A stretch of 64,000 nucleotides of DNA, taken from contig CM028902.1 in NCBI GenBank assembly GCA_016801885.1, positions 806,001-870,000 of the forward strand. Direction: 5' to 3'. The DNA is from Toxotes chatareus. Taxonomy: Eukaryota; Chordata; Actinopteri; Toxotidae. Numbering within the stretch: position 1 is the stretch's first letter; the number at the start of each line of letters is the position of its first letter. Made by a program: the position numbers and the translations under genes. Below, piece after piece: positions 1 to 9,461 of the stretch. The notes below the pieces were generated by a model, which saw nothing but the letters and a program-made list of their open reading frames with translations, was not told the origin of the DNA and did no database searches.

Positions 1-483
1 ATTAGTGTCAGTTTGATTTGTTTGTCTAACCCAATTTAGTCTGTGTTCACTGTATTTACATGCCGTTCTTCTTTGATATCTCTGTACTGTACTTCAATTT
101 GCTGCTGCACTGGCCCACTTCCCTCCATTTAGCTTTCAAATAATCACTCTACTGACAGCTCGCCTACCAGGAAGATGCAGAAACACTAGTGAACCTCCAG
201 CTTTTCAAAGCAGAGATTCAAACTACCTCCTCCGCCTGACTGCTGCTCTCCACTCAGGTCCAACCTGGATGCTGCCGGCAATGAATTGTTGCATAGCAAC
301 TGTCTGCGCAGCACCTACAGTGTTCCTCCTGTTTGGAGCGGGGGGAACCTCAAAAGATGTCATTATGTGGGCAGAGTCGCCCACATGGGTCAGTGTCAGA
401 CAGTAGCCAAGAGGGCTTTTATTCTTCTGCTCTCCCTCTGTGTCCATCTCCTGTACAGTGGCGGTGATGATGTGGACATAATA

Positions 484-486
<3 letters not shown>

Positions 487-564
<78 letters not shown>
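487..564. repeat. (AC)39 microsatellite
   Basis: An uninterrupted AC dinucleotide run of 78 bp. Perfect runs of this length are typically polymorphic in fish. Predicted ORFs crossing it on both strands are poly(TH) and poly(CV) artefacts. Confidence 0.98.
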
Positions 565-568
<4 letters not shown>

Positions 569-2852
569 GCTGTAAAACAGCGGAAAGTGGCTGCAGAGGC
601 ATGTGGTCAATAAAAAAAGTATGATAAGACACAAAACCACCGCAAAGAGATGAAAAACATGTGACATGAAATCAGAGAATATGAAATAAATCACAACAGA
701 AATATTTAGTTTTTAATGTTTGGCATTGAAAACAAAAAATGATTCAGCTAAAGTGCTGTGGGCCAACTATTAGTTGTCTGGAAAACATTGATTGATTGGT
801 TTGATTTCATATAAGTACTTACTTGAGGTTAATGGACCTTTGTTGTCATGGTTACAAATCATGAAGTTAAAGTTTATTTAATTCTCTGTCCTTCTGTGTT
901 CAAGTCCTATTGGTTTAATTTGTTGTACTTTTGGCTTTGTAAAAAGAGCCAGCAAAGGGAAAAGGCAGATTAAAAAGATTTCTTTTGAAAATACCACAGG
1001 AGCGATCTGTTCTTCAGTGGGATGGTATTCCACAGATTAGAGCTAAAAAACATTTGTTTTCTATGATTTCTTCTTTTTTTTTTTTTGTTTCTGTGAAAAA
1101 TTTCTATTTGCATCTGATGTTTCTTTATTCATTCTATTTTGCTTGTGCACCACAACTTTGTTCTACTGATACAAATCTCTTTGTAAATCTCTTGAAAGGT
1201 TACAGACAAATACATTTCAGTAGTGCCACATACTGAATATTGAGCTTTTAACCAAAATGTGCCCTGTAACTGGTTCTCATCAGTAATATTATATAACTTC
1301 TAATCTGTGGGTCCTCAGCAAATATTGTGGAATACTGGAAATGTTGGTACGAGGACCGCAGGCTGCCAGTCTGATAATGGTTTCAACATTTTACTTTTAA
1401 TTAAGCCCTGAAGGAGAATCCAAACTCCTTATCATAAAAGAGAAACGCCTCCTTTAAAACCCAGATTGGTACGAGTTCCCATTTCAAACTACACTTTTCC
1501 TTCATCTCCAATTCTGCCACTGCTCCTCTTCTCTGGGGCATTAACTGTTTGTACTGTTACTGTGTTTGAGTTTAACTGCAGTGTGTCCACTGGAGACAGT
1601 TCAGTTGTCCATCAGCTTCCATTTGACAAAGCTTTTCCTCAGTTCTTCTCCAGGGGCACTTTGTGCTATTGTGCTGAATAATAAACTCTTCAGTTTAATA
1701 AAACAGAAACTGAACAGAGACCTTTGGGCAGGTTAGACAGGATCTGAGTCACAGGAGGTTAGTTCAGACCAGTGTGATGTTTTTTTTCCACAGATTTTTT
1801 TAAAGCAAACAGAACAGAGGCCTCTGTGACTTACTGCTGCAATAAAGGTCAGTGTCTGTGGCTGCAGTTCCTCTAATGGCCACTAGATGCTGCTCCAATT
1901 AAACTGTTCTGAAGAGAACAGGAAAAAAATCCAACCTTTCACAAAATGTAAATTCTCAGTTAGTTTAACCTCTTCTCATGTGTCTTAGACCTGTTTCATT
2001 AAGATGCTGTAGGTAAGTTTGTGAGTGTGTTTTCTTTTTGTGTGTGTCTCCCAGCCTGTCATGCTCTGCCATAGTGTCTGCTCCAGCTCCAGCTACTTTT
2101 CCAAACTGAAATTTTATGGTAACTGAGAAAAATGGCAGAAAGCAGATACTCAAATCCAAGTTACACATATTCTGTTCTGTAACTTAGAGATCACACATTC
2201 AGTCCCTTTGGTGCCCTGTACTGTATGTGTCCATTAGCAGCTTTGTGTCCTTGAACGTCTGTGTAGATGGCTCTGAGAAGAGCTCCAGCTGGATGGCTGA
2301 AATGTAAATGTAAAGGCTTTAGTGTGACAGTGGTTCTTGAAAAATAAGGCTGACACTGCATCACCAGACATGGTTAAAGTCAACCTTACATTGTTGCAGT
2401 ACAGAGGGTGTAGAAACAGATATGTAATCTCATCATCAAACAGGAATTTAGTTAAAGGATCATGTTGTTTTAGCAGGTTTAGCTCATTCACTGTAAAGCT
2501 GACTGTTGACGCTGACAGATTTCAGTTGCTGAAGGTTAATTTTCAAAGTGGGCTGAAGTAAACAGAAAGCAAAGGTGGCAGTCTATCTCCAATCTATGGA
2601 GGAAAAGTCAGAGTAAATATGAAACGTGTAAATTGTTGTATGGGTGGATTTTTATGAATTGTCAAAACTTTAAGGTCCAAGTGTGTTTGTATATGAAAGG
2701 AATTTGACTCTAGTTTCAAGTGACTCTCAGTGAGCTCACACACAGTACACAGCACTAACAACAGTGTCCAGGGAGGTACACATGGACATACAGCAGAAAC
2801 AAGGATAACAAAGAAGGACATGCAAACAAAATAGGACTGTAATGTGCACACA

Positions 2853-2879
2853 AGGAAAAGAAAGAAAGAAAGAAAGAAG
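2853..2879. repeat. (GAAA)n short tandem repeat
   Basis: About six GAAA units in a purine-only stretch of + strand sequence, located 120 bp before the hAT element. Confidence 0.8.
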
Positions 2880-2992
2880 GACAGAAAAACCCCATATACA
2901 CGTCAGACAGTTTCTGTTGTTAACAAGGAAACCGGTGCTGCAGGTTTGGAAGAGTGCAAAGACAGCAAGTGGAGCGAGGCAAATATTACATG

Positions 2993-3000
2993 GGTAATCA
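2993..3000. repeat. Left 8-bp target-site duplication of the hAT element
   Basis: GGTAATCA lies immediately before the left terminal inverted repeat. The identical octamer lies immediately after the right terminal repeat at 9916-9923. An exact 8-bp duplication abutting both termini is the hallmark of hAT-superfamily integration. Confidence 0.88.
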
Positions 3001-3295
3001 TAGGGGTGTGCGATATGACGATATTAGATCGTGAAGGATTAGAAAGTGTTGACGATCTGCCAGAGGAGAGATATCGTATTATCGTCTATAGGGCATATGA
3101 CTGCGGTCAAGCTAGCCGTCTCTCCTTTTTGCGAAGTCAAGCCAGACGCTCCAACATTTCAAGCTCCCGTGTTACAGACTTTACAGTAAATAGACTGATG
3201 TGGTTGAGAAAGTCAGCGCTCGGATGCTACAGTGTGGACCAACTTCCGATTTTCAAAATAAAAATGTGGGTTATTGAAAGGCAATGAAGAGACGT

Positions 3296-3422
3296 GTCAG
3301 TGTGATCCTGTGCTGATTTTGAATCATTATGTCACATGACCTAGAGGCTACTGAAAAAATTGATTGTATATATCAAAAACTGATGATCAGGAGTGTTAAA
3401 AAGTAATAAAAAGAGGTGTACC
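3296..3422 (+). repeat. hAT internal repeat, diverged copy A
   Basis: This segment is recognisably related to the two copies at 9097-9248 and 9249-9369. They share a GTCACATGACC core, a TGATTTTGA(A/G)TCATTA block before it, and an AATAAAAA-AGGTGTA ending. Copy A lies at the inner edge of the left hAT arm and B and C at the inner edge of the right arm. This suggests that later insertions landed between members of one original tandem array. Confidence 0.65.
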
Positions 3423-3482
3423 TGGAGATGACACTGAGAATACTATGAGGCGGAAAGAAAGAAACCAACCAACTCAAAGCAA

Positions 3483-4338
3483 TGCTAACTGAAAAGTTCA
3501 AAATGGAAGATCTGGGAAGACTGAAGCACTTTCTGGGAATAGACTGAGCAAACAGAAGGTCAAGTTGTTATGTCACAGAAAAGATATGTGAACAAAATAC
3601 TGGAAAGATTTGAAATGGAAGACTGCAGGTCCAGAGAGACCCCGTGTGAGCTGAAACTGGACTATACAGAACATGCTGGGAAAAATGACAAACCCAAGAA
3701 AGTATAGCAAGGCAGTGGGAAGTCAGATATATTTATCCACATGCACTAGGCCAGACATAAGTTTTGTGGTCAGTAAACTCTCTCAGCACTTTCAATACCA
3801 ACTGAAGAACTCTGTAAAACATGTGTTCAGGTACCTTAAAAGTACAGCAGAACAGGGTTTCTGCTTCAAAAGAAATGACATGAGTAAACTAGGCTTGAGA
3901 GTCTACAGTGATGCAGACTGGGCATCAGAGAGAACAGACAGGCGTAGTATCTCAGGTTATTGTGTCAGTCTAAGTGAAGGAAGCTCTCTGATCTCATGGC
4001 ATCAGCTATACAGGAATGTATATATCTGGAACAGCTACTCAAGGGAATGGACAAACATGAGTATGCACAAACAAAAGTGTACGAGGACAACCAGGATACC
4101 ATAGCACTTGCCAAAAACCCTGTAAATAGGCAAAGGTGCAAACACATAGACATCAAGTACCACTTCATAAGGGAGATTGTAAACAGTGGTAGGGTACTTC
4201 TAGAGTATTTTCCTACTGAGCAAATGCTTGCTGACGTGATGACAAAGCCGGCCACTAAAGTAAAACTAAGAAGGTTTGCTCAGGATGTTTGGCACATAAA
4301 AGTGTTAAAAATGTTGTGTTTGTTGTATAGACCTACAT
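3483..4338 (+). pseudogene. Ty1/copia retrotransposon pol fragment (end of reverse transcriptase plus RNase H), broken
   Basis: The fragment belongs to a Ty1/copia polyprotein. The start (3483-3548) encodes the MEDLGRLKHFLGI segment typical of copia reverse transcriptases and runs into a stop; shifted frames then continue to the ORF at 3673-4104. That ORF has the copia hallmarks TRPDISFVVSKLSQ, YSDADWA and RRSISGY. After LISW the reading frame changes, and the stretch that normally holds the acidic CEAEY-type RNase H motif is missing. The match resumes at 3996-4340 with ASAIQE, YEDNQ, KHIDIKYHFIRE and MTKP, which are the usual C-terminal blocks. At least two frame changes and one deletion make it inactive. 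It lies inside the hAT element. Confidence 0.88.
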
Positions 4339-4357
4339 AAAGGTCAAACGAGGAAGA

Positions 4358-4800
4358 TGTGTTTTTGTTATGTTGTCAGATATCTCAACAAGTTAAAAGC
4401 TGGTTATGTTTTGCTCTTTTATTGGGTTGATAGAGACGAAGACTCAGTGTGTCTACGTGTCCATCTACATGCACCCACTCTTACCCACTGGGTTTCCTGT
4501 GCATGAGCACTGGGATGATTCATTTGCCCAGATATCTAAGTGTATATGTGTGTATTTGTCTGTGGCTCTCTGCCTGTTTATTCAAATCGCTGGCCAAGAC
4601 ATTATTAAATAAGGAAAACAAACACTCTCTCTCATCTTCTGTTCTGAACTCATATCACTGGAAACTACAGGCACCTTTTTTTTTTCTTGTTTTGTTTAAT
4701 TTTTTTTCAATTTTCTTCACACCAGAGACCATTATAACTGTTTTCACACAGCAGAGTAGAGAGAACTTTCACAGTCGCATACCAGCCAGGTGACGGAGGG
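4358..4800 (+). mobile_element. Possible 3' LTR of the copia fragment
   Basis: A purine-rich tract (AACGAGGAAGA, 4348-4357) directly follows the pol fragment and is followed by TGTG at 4358, the expected polypurine tract/LTR junction. An ATTAAATAA motif near 4605 could serve as a polyadenylation signal. No second LTR copy is in the window to confirm the boundary, and the 3' limit is a guess. Confidence 0.35.
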
Positions 4801-6503
4801 TTTCACATCCGAGAAGGTGACTTGGAAACAAGGTGAGCCCATGAGCTGAGCTTGTGCGATATCAGGATGAACGTCTTCCATCCCTTTTCATTATTATTCA
4901 TGACTGAGCACAGGCCCAGAGTTGATATTAGCCTTATCTTCTTAGAGAGAGCAACATGGATCCACGTAGGTTCATTTCTATGTGAGTTTTACAGCCTCCC
5001 CAGAAGTGAATCTGAATTAGGTAGGACAGAATTAAATTTGTGAGCCACAATGCTAACAGTTTTGTTAGTAATGAACTGGAATTCATGCAATACATTTGAA
5101 CCATATGGCCATAAATTATCAGAGAACTCGACAGGGCAGAAAGGAGAAAAATCTCTAGCAGGAGCACTGCAGACTCTCATTCCAAAACACAAAATCATGC
5201 CTTGACCAGAAGTTCATTAAAACATGCAGGTCCTGGATGTCTAACAGTTTCAATCAGTTGTACACACACAAATCCCCCCCTCCCAAAAGAAGCTAAAAGG
5301 TATAAACAGCAACTGAAATTAGATCAAAAGCTTCATTCAGGACTGTAAATCTGGATGGCTACATTGATACAGAAGATGCTGTGTACTACATATACTATAA
5401 GTGAGTTAGTTAAAAGTCACACCTCCTTCGTGTGCAAATGCTGTTTGTCACAGTTTGTCACATCTTCTACAGATTTGCAGCAGAAACAAAGATAAACAGA
5501 TCTTATTGTTACTCACTGCTAAACCAAATTTCCATTTTATATGAATTTTTCTGTCTTAAAGTTTGGGTGTGTCTTGGCAGTGAACTTCACTCCATGTAGG
5601 TTACACCTAATAGAGAGACATACGTAGGTAGGAGCAGAAGCAGAGACCCATCCATCTACCAATCTATTTATCGATCAGAATGAAACTAGTTGCTCCCCGT
5701 TCGTCTGTTAAACATCTATGAACCCGTCCATCTGCCAGGTGCCTGCTGTACCTCGTTCTTAAGCTCCTGCGTGAGGCTCTCAGCCTGGTCCAGGGGAAAC
5801 CCAGAGACAAGCTCTGTGGTCAGGACGTGTCTGTATAACTATAGATATGTAGATATGAATCTATCTTTGTTTATGTAATTTGAGTGTAACATGTCTCTTG
5901 AATGGAGTAAAGCCTGAATTACAGATAGTTCTTGAAAACAGGTAGGAAGTCGATCAACCAATGAAATGGAAAGAAAAACGCGTGTGAATGTGACATGTAT
6001 TTACACTTAGACATTTGCTACATAATACCTGAATTTCTTTGCACACTGGGCTTCTCTAATTTAGTCGCACTCCAGTGCTAGCTCTGTTCTCATTACATCT
6101 ATCAGATGCTCTGGAAACATATTCAGCACCGTCATCAGATTGTTGACATCACTGTTGATACTCTGAGCCACACCGGGGTACTGGTGAAACACAGGGGGAA
6201 AAAATGTAATTTTAAAATTGGGGAAAATAACAAAGACCATCTTAGGTGTCATCAACATCCGGTTCAGGTTCAGGTTGACGCTATTTTATTTGTACCTGTA
6301 GGTAGATTTGTTTTGCAGTCAGTTTTGACACATATACACAGAACACAAAACACAAAGAAATTTAACACAAAACCATCACACATTTCTGTGGTGTTTTCTT
6401 TAATAATCTCACTTTCAAATACTGTAAATCATCATCACATGTAATCCAATACCTATGTTTTAAACTGTATCTTTATACTATATTGTAATTCACAGCGACT
6501 GTA
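4801..6503. other. Unassigned sequence inside the hAT element
   Basis: AT-rich sequence with only short random ORFs. No domain, terminal repeat or RNA gene was recognised. It lies between the copia remnant and the LINE-like tandem units and may be the body of an unrecognised retroelement. Confidence 0.4.
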
Positions 6504-6890
6504 GTCACAGCGACTGTGACCTTTGACCTCTCACCTCCAAAATCTACTCAGTTCATCTTTGAGTGACAGTGAACATTTGTGCAAACTTTAAAGAACATCC
6601 TTCAAAGTATTCTTCAGATATCACATTTGCCAGGATTAAATTAAATGTACGATCACAGCGAATGTGACCTTTGGCCTCTGACCTCCAAAATCTACTCAGT
6701 TCATCCTTGAGGCACAGTTGACATTTGTGCAAAGTTTGAAAGCCATCCCTCAAACGGTTCTTACAATATCACATCACCATGCAAAACATAAATATGGTCA
6801 TAGTGACCTTGCCCTTTGACCTTTGACCTCCAAACTCCTTTCAGGTATGCCCAAGTTTGACAGAGAGACCTCAAAGTCACACAGAAGACA
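6504..6890 (+). repeat. Three imperfect ~148-bp tandem units of a LINE-type 3' region
   Basis: Units start at 6504, 6652 and 6797. They share GTGACCTTTG-CCT, CCTCCAAAATCTACTCAGTTCATC and a CATTTGTGCAAA-TTT-AA block; the third is truncated. Sequence of this kind is common in fish genomes as part of non-LTR retrotransposon 3' regions, and here it leads directly into a LINE-like tail (6930-7005). Each unit carries a TGACCTTTGACCT-like DR1 motif (6517-6529, 6665-6677 with one mismatch, 6817-6829). Confidence 0.75.
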
Positions 6891-6929
6891 TAGAAGATAT
6901 CATGGTATAAGATATCAACTTGAATTGCC

Positions 6930-7005
6930 CCCCAGGGGACAAATAAAGTTCTTGATTGATTGATTGGTTGATCGGTTGATCGATTGATCGATTGATTGAT
7001 TGATC
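6930..7005 (+). mobile_element. LINE 3' terminus with (TTGA)n tail
   Basis: The sequence CCCCCCAGGGGACAAATAAAG followed by TTGATTGATTGATTGG-type repeats is the usual form of non-LTR retrotransposon 3' ends in fish: a short C/G hairpin, an AATAAA-like element and a microsatellite tail. The tandem units at 6504-6890 are probably its 3' untranslated region. No reverse transcriptase from this copy is visible upstream, so it is strongly 5'-truncated or decayed. Confidence 0.7.
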
Positions 7006-7030
7006 ATAGACATAGATATAGAAGAATCTG

Positions 7031-7156
7031 TGACATCATCATCATCCATGATGTTACTATAGGGACATCATGTTAGGGGACATCAAAGCTCAACACTATA
7101 TAGTGACATCATTATACATGATGACATCATATACAGTGATGACATAACATATAAAG
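7031..7156 (+). promoter_or_regulatory. Putative promoter of the coiled-coil ORF: CRE-like cluster plus TATA box
   Basis: TGACATCA occurs exactly at 7031-7038, 7104-7111 and 7122-7129. GGACATCA lies at 7063-7070 and 7078-7085, and TGACATAA at 7140-7147. All are on the + strand. TGACATCA differs from the cAMP-response element TGACGTCA by one base, the change expected from CpG deamination. TATAAAG follows at 7150-7156, placing a start site near 7180, about 190 bp before the ORF start. Function is inferred from arrangement only. Confidence 0.5.
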
Positions 7157-7265
7157 GCTGCAGCTCTTCAGACAGCTATCTTTTCCTGTGACACAAAACT
7201 GTGAAGAAGAGAGCAATTGTGAGCGGATAACACAGAGACACCAGACAAGATCAAGACAGCCCGTT

Positions 7266-7355
7266 ACTTCAAGCAAGAAGACAAGCAAAAGGACAACTTG
7301 CTACTTCAAGCAAGAAGACAGGCAAAAGGACAATCTGCTACTTAAAGCAAGACGA
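7266..7355 (+). repeat. Three 37-bp tandem repeats in the presumed 5' leader
   Basis: Units begin at 7266, 7303 and 7340 (exact 37-bp period). Each begins ACTTCAAGCAAGAAGACA or a close variant and contains GGCAAAAGGACAA. The first two are nearly identical; the third is cut short after ACTTAAAGCAAGACGA. The array ends about 20 bp before the ORF start at 7373. Confidence 0.85.
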
Positions 7356-7372
7356 TCTTACCACCTACAAAG

Positions 7373-8242
7373 ATGTCAAGTTCTACCTTCACGTCCAACA
7401 ACAGGAGGACCCCAAGACAGGGCAGAGTCAGGAATAAAATTTTTGCGCTTCAAGAGGAAATTAAGAAGCTCAATAACATGTTGGAAAGGGAAATGGCCAA
7501 CCTTCAACGAGAGAAACAATGGAGAATCCAACTCTGGCAAGAGTTGGATGAAACCAGGAAAGAACTGGATAACCAGAAAGCCCTGAAAGAACTTCATATG
7601 AACAGGGCAAAAGAAGCAAGAAAAGAACTAAACAAGCAGCAAAAGCACAGATGGACAAGACCGGCTCAAGCTATGAGCAAGGACAATTTTGCGGCTGAGC
7701 TTGCGGCAGAGAAGGAGAAAAACAAGGCTCTCCAAAACGAACTGGGGAGTCTGAGACATTCTTACCAAGAGCTCAGCCGAAATTATAAAAGTGATATGCT
7801 TAAAGCCAAGGAGCACGCTGACAATCTGCAGCATGAGCTTAAGAAACAAACTGAGTTTCATGCACAGAAGGAGTCACAGAGCCTGCACTTAGCACAAGAA
7901 CTGAAAGCTGAGAATAACCGCCTTCGCCAAAACATGGACAATGAGATCAAGAAGGCCCAAAAAGCTGCTGTGGAGCAGGAAAGGATTTTTCAGGGAGAGC
8001 TGGAGGACATGACAGCTCAGTTTGCAACCAAGCTCTCCCTCAACAAGACAGAGAACAATAGACTTTCCTGCCAAATGAATACCGGGCATGAGAAGCCCAC
8101 AGCCGAGCTCAAGACCTGCCCTGTCCCTGATGCCCAGCCCATGGATATTGACATGCCTGATGAGAACATCGCCCAGACAGCAAAGAAGAAAGTCTGGATA
8201 AGACCCCCAACCTTTGTGTGGGGTTCATCAGCATGGAACTGA
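7373..8242 (+). CDS. Uncharacterised 289-residue coiled-coil protein
   Basis: This is the longest intact non-transposon ORF in the window. I do not recognise a family. Residues 1-22 are Ser/Arg-rich and basic. Residues 23-92 and 104-236 are dominated by Glu, Lys, Gln, Leu and Asn in heptad-like spacing, predicting two long coiled coils separated by a proline-containing hinge (around residues 92-103). The tail (237-289) is Pro/Asp-containing, with an acidic PMDIDMPDEN stretch and a basic KKKVWIRPP patch. There is no signal peptide or membrane segment. The chosen ATG has A at -3 and follows a TATA box and leader repeats; the stop at 8240 abuts a minisatellite. It is a single exon inside the hAT element. 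It may be a transposon-associated gag-like or structural ORF, a captured host gene, or a retrocopy; general coiled-coil similarity would make database hits misleading. Confidence 0.6.
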   Translation: MSSSTFTSNNRRTPRQGRVRNKIFALQEEIKKLNNMLEREMANLQREKQWRIQLWQELDETRKELDNQKALKELHMNRAKEARKELNKQQKHRWTRPAQAMSKDNFAAELAAEKEKNKALQNELGSLRHSYQELSRNYKSDMLKAKEHADNLQHELKKQTEFHAQKESQSLHLAQELKAENNRLRQNMDNEIKKAQKAAVEQERIFQGELEDMTAQFATKLSLNKTENNRLSCQMNTGHEKPTAELKTCPVPDAQPMDIDMPDENIAQTAKKKVWIRPPTFVWGSSAWN

Positions 8243-8665
8243 AAACTGCCCCCCCTCCCCAAAACCCCACACCCTCCACCCCCAAGGTGGTAGTTGACAA
8301 CAGACAACTGACAACTACCACCCCCCCCCTGCCCACACCCCAGCCCCCCCTACCCCCACCCCTAGGTGGTAGTTGACAACAGACAACTGACAACTACCAC
8401 CCAGCAACACCCCCTGCCCACACCCCAGCCCCCCCCCACCCCCTAGGTGGTAGTTGACAACAGACAACTGACAACTACCACCCAGCAACACCCCCCTGCC
8501 CACACCCCAGCCCCCCCCCCCTAGGTGGTAGTTGACAACAGACAACTGACAACTACCACCCAGCAACACCCCCTGCCCACACCCCAGCCCCCCCCCACCC
8601 CACCCCTAGGTGGTAGTTGACAACAGACAACTGTCAACTACCACCCAGCAACCCCCAAGCCCCCC
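8243..8665 (+). repeat. Five-unit minisatellite of hairpins and C-rich spacers
   Basis: A 37-bp palindromic core recurs at 8286-8322, 8365-8401, 8446-8482, 8524-8560 and 8609-8645 (spacing 78-85 bp). Each core has GGTGGTAGTTG at the left and CAACTACCACC at the right, so each can fold into an 11-bp stem with a 15-nt loop. In the last copy the arms extend to 14 perfect base pairs. The spacers are C-runs of 4-9 bases that form G-quadruplex-type motifs on the - strand. It starts at the stop codon of the coiled-coil ORF. Confidence 0.95.
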
Positions 8666-8687
8666 CAAAAAAAAAAAAAAAAAAAAA
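8666..8687 (+). repeat. Poly(A) tract after the minisatellite
   Basis: About 21 consecutive A residues directly follow the last minisatellite unit. It could be a retroposition tail or a simple homopolymer. No AATAAA hexamer was seen in the preceding 400 bp, so a processed-transcript origin is not established. Confidence 0.8.
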
Positions 8688-9096
8688 TCAAATCTGCCTA
8701 AGGTACTTTATTTCATATTAGTTCTCAATGGTGCAATCAGGATGCTGAAAGTTTTGGTAATTAGATAGGAACCTAACTGATGATCAAACCTGTTGTGGAG
8801 TACTTGTCTTTTCTTTTCTTGTCTTGTCTTTTTTTTTTTTTTTAACTCAGAGAAACTACACCTCTTTGGCCCCAGGTTCGTGATATGAGGGGATTAGTCA
8901 TTCATTTACGACCTCTACGCTGTGTCCCATACCAGGGTTCATCAGCACATTTAGTAAGGGGCTCTCCAGGGCTGGACTGGGACAAAAAAACGGCCCTGGC
9001 ATTTTTGGCTTAGACCGACCCCTCATAATTAGCGGTGCACAACGGACTGTACTGTAATGAGGCTGTAGTGTAAGTATGTAAAAATGGAATCAAAAT
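8688..9096. other. Spacer with a second DNA-transposon-like end
   Basis: AT-rich sequence with a T-tract near 8829-8843. At 8968 begins CAGGGCTGGACTGGGAC, which resembles the terminal sequence of a different non-autonomous hAT-like repeat found in fish; its partner end was not located. The rest is unassigned. Confidence 0.4.
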
Positions 9097-9369
9097 AGCC
9101 AGTGTAGTGCTATGATCCTGCACTGATTTTGAGTCATTAGGTCACATGACCAGGAAGCTATTGAGCTAAAATACTAATATTTACATTAAAAAATTATTAA
9201 AAATATTAGGAATGTTAAAATGGAATAAAAAAAAGGTGTATCTCAACCAGCCAGTGTAGTGCTATGATCCTGCACTGATTTTGAGTCATTAGGTCACATG
9301 ACCAGGAAGCTATTGAGCTAAAATACTAATATTTACATTAAAAAATTATTAAAAATATTAGGAATGTTA
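9097..9369 (+). repeat. hAT internal tandem duplication, copies B and C (period 152 bp)
   Basis: Copy B starts at 9097 and copy C at 9249. The first 121 bp of each (9097-9217 and 9249-9369) are identical by eye, so the duplication is recent or has been homogenised. The diverged relative at 3296-3422 lies on the other side of the inserted block. Confidence 0.93.
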
Positions 9370-9461
9370 GGAACCAATCATGGCGAAGTATGAGCAGTGC
9401 TGATTTAAAATTATTTTTTTTTACTAGCCTCACTGTTTTAGTCAAGGTGTAGTGGGTAGCC

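Larger units (their letters stand above)
1..2992. other. Intergenic region upstream of the hAT element
   Basis: No supported gene is visible. The stretch is AT-rich with frequent stops in all frames, and apart from the CA repeat at 487-564 and a short GAAA repeat near 2853-2879 I see nothing recognisable. In other vertebrates the gene preceding immp2l in the same direction is dock4, so dock4 3' untranslated sequence could end here. That is only an inference from known synteny; nothing in the sequence shows it. Confidence 0.5.

Noticed and set aside
223..694. Several ORFs of 78-113 codons around the CA repeat
   Set aside because: They are translations of the dinucleotide run on both strands and show no domain.
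1..2992. 3' untranslated region of dock4
   Set aside because: Expected from vertebrate synteny, but no coding end or homologous sequence could be recognised.
2844..3287. 147-codon ORF starting MHTRKRKK
   Set aside because: It crosses the GAAA repeat, the target-site duplication and the left hAT terminus, so it cannot be a single conserved gene.
7188..7586. 132-codon ORF overlapping the start of the coiled-coil ORF in another frame
   Set aside because: It covers the leader repeats and shares its second half with the real ORF; composition is typical of an out-of-frame shadow.
8017..8569. Gly-rich - strand ORFs over the minisatellite
   Set aside because: They are repeat translations (GGGG..VVNYHLG) caused by the tandem units.
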